64,000 nt of DNA from contig BQKZ01000995.1 of assembly GCA_036244855.1 (NCBI GenBank), positions 45,070 to 109,069 of the forward strand, given 5' to 3'. The position numbers and the translations under genes are program-made. Below are positions 57,375 through 64,000 of the stretch, one piece after another. Numbering within the stretch: the first letter of the stretch is position 1; every line of letters begins with the position of its first letter. The notes below the pieces were generated by a model, which was not told the origin of the DNA, searched no databases, and saw only the letters and a program-made list of their open reading frames with translations. This DNA is from Temnopleurus reevesii. Its lineage: Eukaryota > Echinodermata > Echinoidea > Temnopleuroida > Temnopleuridae.

Positions 57375-60300
57375 CCATGGATATTTCTTTTCCTACTAAC
57401 AGCTTTTCAAAACCTCGAATGCATGTGGTAGGCAACCAGAGATTGTTAGACCACAGTGTGTCAAATCCCCCCAATCCCATACATTGTCCTTCTGCTTCTG
57501 TCAAAGGGTGTCTAAGTCATGAAGGTACCCAGATGAACACTGATAGCGTTGGCAGTGGTGACAATGTACCGTTATGCTTACATTCATCTTCGGATCATGT
57601 ACAAGTTGTTTGCCATAGCACAACAGGATTGCAGAAAGAAAAACTTGTGGCTGGGTTCGCAAGAAATGATGAAGCTTTTGGAAATGTCAATGAGATAATT
57701 AAAATGATTGCTGTGATTTTGGACAGAGACATACAGAATCCTGAAACTGATTTGAAATCTGCAAAGGATTTGTGGAAGCGATGTGCCTCGGATGAATCCA
57801 TGGTGATCATACCTCCTGCTGTGTTTAGAAAATCCCGTCTTGATATTGGAGGAAGCCCTCTTCCTCATCCGATGCAAGCTTCCCAGGAGAAAGATTCGGA
57901 AGATGAAGAATCTTTCTCAAAAGGATCATCAAGACCAAGTCGGATACAGTACCGTATCAACAGCAGCAGAGAGAAGGTCAAGCACAAGAGATCATCCTCA
58001 GCGCCCAAGTGTCTCGGAGGCGTCGATGCAGACAAGCAGGGTAGGACACCTGTCAGGCCTGCATCTTCACTGGGATCTGGCGCTGGAGTTGTCCGGTCTC
58101 CTGCTGCTGACCAGCAGTCCTACCACAAGTACGCCACTGGTCTTCAACGAGCATCGCAGCAGTCTCAGAGCTATCAGGATCTAATTAACTTCTACTCCAA
58201 TTTGAACAAGGATGATGAGAGTAAAAAGAACAATTCTCCTGGAACCATGGAAGATAAGTATCTCCCAAGTAGTGACCAACTAGAGAAGTTCTACAGCACG
58301 CTTCATCTCTACATGGAGATGGAAATGGCTGCAGAGCACGGTCAGACGTTTGTCAATGAGAATTTCGAAGAGCTGCGCTGGTCTGCGGACAAGGAGAAGG
58401 ATTTCAAAAAGAGGGAGATGAACCTAGATGAGTTACACAGTTTCTACTCCAAGTTGCACTGTGGTTTGAATGTGGACAAGGAGAGCAAGAAGAAGCTGGA
58501 GGTCTTGAAGAAGAAGGTTTCCGAAGACAAGATGAAGCAGGTGTCCAGGAAAGACAAGGATGTTGGTGAACTGCATGAGATTTATGAAGGTATCGCCAGC
58601 GGCAGGAGCTCACCTGTCTCAACCTCCAAAAGCCAACTTCGGAAAACTGTCTCATTGCCTGCGACGCCTGTCAGGCATCGGACACCTGTCTCATGGGAAG
58701 ATGAGGACGTCGTTGAACACCATGAAAGGCCATCCAACCCAGAGCCACCAACGGATCAAGAAAATCTTCTCATGGCTGGCAAGAAACTTTCAGCTGACGC
58801 AGAAATGGACATTGTGCCAACAAAAGCGGATACCACTGCTGCATAGCGTCCACAGTTCACCAGATTCCTGAGTGAGCCTAACTGGAGGACAAAGCTCGCA
58901 GATAAGTACAATCAGTCAATATTTGAAGAAGATCTGTTGCTTATGCCTGCCTTGATGAATGATATGAACCAATGGAACCAGTTTTCTTCTAGTGAGAATG
59001 CGAAGCTACAGGATAAAGATTCCGGACAACCTATTTCAAAGGCTACTGGTGTCAAGCAAGACCAGTCAGAAATAAAGTGTGAGTTTGTATCACCTGCTGA
59101 AGTGGAGCTGTCTCATTCTCCTTGGAGTGATGGTGTCTCTCCCATTCCAGACCCAAGCAGCACGGTGGGGCAGAGAGATAAGCATCACGGAAGCAAAAAG
59201 CCAAAGGGCTCGGATGCTACGGATGCAGGAAAGTCCAGCAAAAGGATTTACCGCAAGTCAAGTTCCTTTGAGCAAGATCCAAGTCCTCTGATGCTGAGAT
59301 CCAAGATACTGAACACAGCAGAAGTGAAGCCTTTCCAGTGGTCTGAAGATCAGTCAGACACATCTAGTGCCACTTTACCAAACTTCAGCAGCAGTCCAGA
59401 CCCACGATCTTCTTCACCCAGTTCCTACACCAGTGACTCCAGGGATCGCAGAGACTTCAATCCAAGACCTCGACCTTTCAGCAGTTCATCAGCAATGGGT
59501 TCTGATCTTGTAGCCCCCACAACTGCTTTATCAGAATCATCCTCCCCCTCCCCTGCTGTCATGTTTAAAGATTCCCCAACCCCTGCAACAGAGAATGTTG
59601 ACTCTCCAGATCATCCAAGACTTTCCATTAGCCTGGGTAGAGAGAATTTGAATCTACCAGTCAGGTCTTTGAGTGTGCCTGCAGATACTCCTTCGGTCGT
59701 TGTGCACACTCCAAGTTCTGAGGAAGATGAGTGGCTAGAGACCTTTGACAAGGTGAAGGATTCCTGGGAGGAGTCAATAACAGCCTTTGAGGCCAGGAAG
59801 CAGGACAAGGAAAATGACAATGGCAGCAGCCAGGCTGAAGGTTCTGTTTACAGCATTGGCAATGGTGAAGGCGCTCAGACATCAGATCTCAGTCACTGGA
59901 ACATGGATGATGATCTGTTGACTCGCTCTCTGCCTAGGAATTTCAAGATGAGTTACGAGAAGGGTCGTGCTAAGATGATGAGGCAGGATGCAAAGGTAAA
60001 AGCTGATCATGGATCATGGGAAGTGTACACGGAACCCCAGGAGGATGAACTCTACCGGACAACACCAACCACCTCTAGACCCCTCGATGGAACAAAACCT
60101 TTTGAGACTGCAATCAAGATTCCCAGGAAGTTGACAAAAGCAAAGCATGTCGAGGAGACAGTGACCCCGGAGGTTCAAAAAGGGGTGACAAAAGAAAAGA
60201 GTGTTCAAGAATCTCTAAGACTTTTGACACAGTTGGATCCAGAGCCAGATGTTCTGGGTGACTTCTCAAATGGGAATAGCAAACGAAACCAACCAAATGT

Positions 60301-61631
60301 CTCAGATCAAACCCAGTCACTACAGACATCTGATCTCCATCATCCTATAGGTCAGTCTTCTGAAGTGATGAAAAGCAACACCTTGCCACGCCAGTCGAAA
60401 GATCATGATGCAATTCAAAATCGAAGAGAAGAAATGCTCTGGAGAAGTCATGCTGAGAAAGGACCACCTCCGCCGTACAACCCTAGTTGGGCCAGAAAAC
60501 AGAGTCAGTCACCCAGTTTTTCACGTGGACCCGGACAGCAGAGGATGTCTATCAGATCACACGGACCTGTGAAAGAAGAACTCAGAGAGTGGGTACATGC
60601 TACCAAGAGGAGTTCTCAAAGAAGAACAGGTCCTGCGAAGCTACAAAACCAGAATGTTCAGCGAAAGGTCCAAAAGTACAAGGAAACTGCGGGAAACTTC
60701 TCCCAGCCTCCTCACCAGCAAGGCATCCGTCGGAGTCAGTCACTGACAGCAAAGGGCTCCTTGCTTGGAAATCCCATGAGGAGTGCGCAATCATCTGATC
60801 AGGTGGACAGTTCAGGACTGTTGTCACAAGCAGTTGCAGGAGATGAAAGGAATCTTGGATGGAGAGGAAGCCAGCCAATGGAACAAGTGCCTAACCTAAC
60901 AAGCAGTAAGTTGTCAAGTGACATGCAGCAGCCAGCTCGCAGAAACACAATGCCAACTCGGGAAAGACCCATGGGGCACGTTCACCAAAAGATGCCAGAC
61001 AGAGGAAGAACAGACACAGGTCAAGTTCCTATCATGAACAAAAATTGGCGAAATGATACCAGGTTCACAGAGCAACGTCCTTTCTCGCAATCCTCGAGGA
61101 CTGTAAGTAATCAAGAACTTTACACTCCACAAAAGACACATGGGCTTGGCTCAAAGAATACCCTAAAAGAACATGTTCCCAAGGTAGATTCTAATACTGA
61201 GCCAAGCAGGGATTCCTGGTCCATATCAGGACAATCTTCACCATCCTTCTCAATCACGGACAGTGATCAACTTCCCCTTGGCAAAGCCACCAAACGAACA
61301 AATTGGCAGTTTTCAGAAGCTACTGGACCACACGGTTACATTCCTGATCCCTACACAGAGAGTACCTCTCAAAGCCAGGACTCTCAGTCTCGCCCTTCCT
61401 TCGGATTTGCAAGAAGCCGGCAATTGCCATCGCTTCACGCCAGCAGAGAGAGCACAGCAACCAGCCTCTCGCCATCCTTGCCACGCACATCGCCTCAAGA
61501 ATGCAGCAGGGGCTACGTAGTAGATGATGATACTGGTGAGGCCTACTATCGGTCATCGTCTTGCAGTGCACTCTCTCCGATGACTGATGCCTTTGATGAT
61601 GATCCTTACGACGACCCTTATCTATACCCAG
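57375..61631 (+). CDS. SORBS-like gene, 4.26-kb giant exon with one in-frame TAG
   Basis: The acceptor TCACTCTCACACATGCAG is strong and the donor ACCCAG|GTATCT. The 4257 nt are phase 1 on both sides. The frame is open except for TAG at 58844-58846. The first part opens MDISFPTNSFSKPRMHVVGN and holds four related motifs of the type ELxxFYSxL (about 58169, 58270, 58421 and 58562). After the TAG it continues RPQFTRFLSEPNWRTKLADK. The later part is Ser/Pro-rich with a PPPPY motif near 60463 and ends SPMTDAFDDDPYDDPYLYP. A large alternatively used exon between SoHo and SH3 is known in vertebrate SORBS2 (nArgBP2 isoform); orthology is inference. The ATG at 57377 could also serve as an internal start. 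Confidence 0.85.
58844..58846 (+). other. In-frame TAG inside the giant exon
   Basis: The context is GCT GCA TAG CGT CCA. Coding-like sequence continues in the same frame for about 930 codons. The TAG is one transition from CAG (Gln). No intron of plausible size can remove it. Confidence 0.85.
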
Positions 61632-61782
61632 GTATCTCTTTGCACTGTAGTTTGCGCTTTCTTTCTCTCACTGGATGGCGGTAGAACTTGTGGAGTGTGT
61701 GCTCTTTGGTTTTATCAACTTCTGTTTGGATTGCGTTTTTCATTAGCCCTACCCTCTCATAAATGTTTTCTTCGCCCCCAAG

Positions 61783-61856
61783 AACAAAGCCCAAAGGAAT
61801 ACTGTGGTATTTTTCTGGATGAGAATAGCCCAGTCAGTGGAGAATACTTGTGTTAA
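61783..61856 (+). CDS. SORBS-like gene, downstream exon, possibly terminal
   Basis: The acceptor TTCTTCGCCCCCAAG is good. In phase 1 it encodes QSPKEYCGIFLDENSPVSGE, then YLC and TAA (61854-61856). A GTCAGT inside (AGCCCA|GTCAGT at 61831) could be a donor, in which case the exon leaves in phase 0 toward SH3 exons beyond the window. I did not find a canonical AATAAA downstream, which slightly favours continuation. Confidence 0.5.
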
Positions 61857-64000
61857 ATGCCGTAGAATCATCAAGTCCAAAGACGACCTCCATCTTCTTA
61901 CAGCCACAGATTTATCCAAAGTCAGATCATCTCATTACCCAAATTTGCAGATCCTCTTGCACTTACAAAAATCCATATACAGAAGTTGATTTCTCCTTTT
62001 ATTTCCACCTGTCAACGTTTTTCCCTCATTCGTGCATGACGTTCCTCATTCAGTTGATGTGAAATGGGGAAAATGGGCGTTGGTAGAAAAAAAAGTCACA
62101 GCATTTTAGCAACACACCTCAATGTTGACTTTAAGTTCCACACTATATTCATTCTTGCTTGATGTAAAAATGCTGCAAACTCTTAAAGGATTTTTCAAAA
62201 TATTTTTTCTTGTGAATATTCCTCCACCTTTTATGTTGTTATTTTGACTCTGTACTGTTGGCTTATCTCTGGCCTATTTTGTTCACTAAACACTACAAGT
62301 ATTCTTGCTCAATGTCAAATTGTACATGCCTTTATTCTTTTGTAAAGATTTTCTTTTATCCACTCTGATTGAGCTGCTCATACACCGTTTCATTCCAATC
62401 TCTGTCTCTACATGTATATGTGGTCTTATACATCCAAAAAACCTGAGGTGCTTATTTTAGCACCAAAAGAGTGAACACATTGCTAGTTTGAATGCACTTA
62501 AAGAGCAAATAGCATATTATGTGGATTGAAAAAAAACCACAACTAAAAGTGGTCTTTGAGGGTCAGCTCACTTAGGACTTAAGTGTAGTTCCTGTAAGAG
62601 CTCTTCCGGTGCTAAAATTCACACTTCAGTTTTTTAAGTGTAATCTCAACTGGTAATATCCTTGTTTTCTCTGTTCATTATCTTGTAGAACATGCCTAAT
62701 TATCATATAAAGTGGTAGACGTTGTAAATGTAGCACAGCTCTACTCTCAAAATTTAATGTGGATTATCATTCACTATCTTCTGAAAATATTTGTTAATAT
62801 TTCTGATGTACAAATGATTTTCATTCCTGATTATACGTTTAATGATATTTTTCATGGTCTAAAATGAAAATTGTTTGTAAATTATATTTTTCCATGGTAT
62901 TTTTTACTGTTATTTCATTGCTTAGGTGTATCGGATTTTGTAGAAAAGCAGTTTGCTTTGGTTATGTTTGTCAAATTGTACTGTGTAGTTGCTCTATAAA
63001 TGTCCTATTTGTATCATTTTAAACATTTTCTTAACTCCTTATGCAAAAATAGAAATCGTGTTATAGTAGTTGTACACCAGTCTACATTTGCATGCTAATG
63101 GTATTCTGTGTTGATATCTTTGGTTATGTTTCACGATCTGCATAGTCAAAATGTGTTTTGTTAAAAGCTGCTGAAATTCCTGAATCTGATTGGCTAATAG
63201 GTAGAAAATCTTTGTCTGGGCGTGTCTGTGAAATGCTCCCTTGTTCCTGCACGAGTTTCTTGTGTTACCCTTGCTGCATGCACTCACTCTGATAATCATG
63301 CTGAAAAAAATAAGACATACACTGCAAAAGCTGTGGTGTGAATTTAACACTTTTTTTGGTCTTTACGATCGTATATGCAGCACCAGAGCCCCATAACATA
63401 AAGATTTGCGATCAATCGCTAATCTGATCATGATTGATATCAAACGCAAGTCTATGGTAAATCATGTACTAAAGTTTGCAATTGATCGCAAAATCAAATA
63501 GTGATTAATCGCAAACCTTTGTTACGGGGCCCAGAATAGTGTTTGGACAATACAGGTGCTAAATTACCTTGTTTGCAATGAAGTTACATTTACAGAAGTG
63601 ACCTCTTTGATGGGTCGCAGGAAACCTTTAAAAAATTAATTAGATACCGTTAACATGAGAATCAACTAGTGTTTTTTTCAGTAGGATGTTAATGCACTTG
63701 TTGCTATTTTAGGGTTTCTACCTATCCTGATATGTAAGTTCCGTATGCCTTAGCTGGTTTGGAGAAACAACAAATGTCCAACAGAACTCCAGCTTTCATG
63801 GCATTGGAAAGAAAGCTTTTTTAAGATATGCTAGACTATGTTGTTTTTACTGAAGATGGATATTTTTATGTTCTATTATTGTATGTTTATTGTTGTTGCT
63901 TGAGCCTCTCACGGTGCATTTCAATCTGGATGGATTATTTATGCTACATGCGTGATATCACAAAATTGTTTGAGCCAACCATTGCAACAACTTTTCAACT
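61857..64000 (+). other. 3' UTR or intron
   Basis: AT-rich, one small MITE at 63386-63532, no exon and no SH3-coding sequence seen. An overlapping frame at 61833-61930 containing CVKCRRIIKSKDD is noted but not supported by splice sites. Confidence 0.5.
63386..63532. mobile_element. MITE with GAGCCCCATAACATAAAG termini
   Basis: GCCCCATAACATAAAGATTT at the left pairs with AACCTTTGTTACGGGGC at the right; inner arms carry GCGATCAATCGC and GATTAATCGC. Confidence 0.7.

Noticed and set aside
61833..61930. Frame with NTCVKCRRIIKSKDD suggesting a zinc-binding CxxC
   Set aside because: Only one CxxC pair, no second pair, and it overlaps the better supported frame of exon 61783.

Overview
This window looks like intronic and exonic DNA from a repeat-rich invertebrate deuterostome, most likely an echinoderm and probably a sea urchin. 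The reasons are AT-rich introns, tRNA-derived SINEs with (ATT)n tails, many short inverted-repeat elements with TTAA or TTA target duplications, and a protein with a sorbin-homology domain. The species call is inference from repeat style. Nothing looks bacterial or viral, and I saw no rRNA genes, true tRNA genes or CRISPR arrays.

Almost all the coding signal belongs to one plus-strand gene of the SORBS family (sorbin and SH3 domain-containing: CAP/ponsin, ArgBP2, vinexin; CAP in flies). These are cytoskeletal adaptors at focal adhesions, Z-discs and cell junctions. I reconstructed about 23 exons by hand from splice sites and frame continuity. Exons at 41754-41944 and 43411-43486 encode the SoHo domain. 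Exons at 52812-54458 encode a conserved region with the PGKS motif. A 4.26 kb exon (57375-61631) encodes a long Ser/Pro-rich region. The SH3 domains expected at the C terminus are absent and should lie beyond position 64000. The first coding exon may lie upstream of position 1.

Most cassettes enter and leave in phase 1, so they can be skipped or combined without breaking the frame. They include Pro-rich exons (12965, 16529, 26623, 32877, 35685, 36852), a tandemly duplicated exon pair with a GAALFERRKK motif (28114, 29022), microexons of 28-57 nt, and two possible alternative terminal exons (30509, 61783). Two very large cassettes are interrupted by in-frame stops: TAG at 58844 in the 4.26 kb exon, and TAA at 14367 and 14937 in the Ser-rich exon.

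Layout: 1-1.7 kb, clustered inverted-repeat MITEs; 1.7-2 kb, first visible exon; 2-13 kb, a repeat-filled intron with decayed tandem arrays and a two-copy segment whose junction is a single N (9604); 13-17 kb, Ser/Pro-rich exons; 17-26.6 kb, an intron with foldback elements, two tandem arrays and a nested SINE/MITE stack; 26.6-30.6 kb, the duplicated exon module and an alternative end; 32.9-39.8 kb, Pro-rich exons; 41.7-54.5 kb, the SoHo region and small exons; 57.4-61.9 kb, the giant exon; 61.9-64 kb, intron or 3' UTR.
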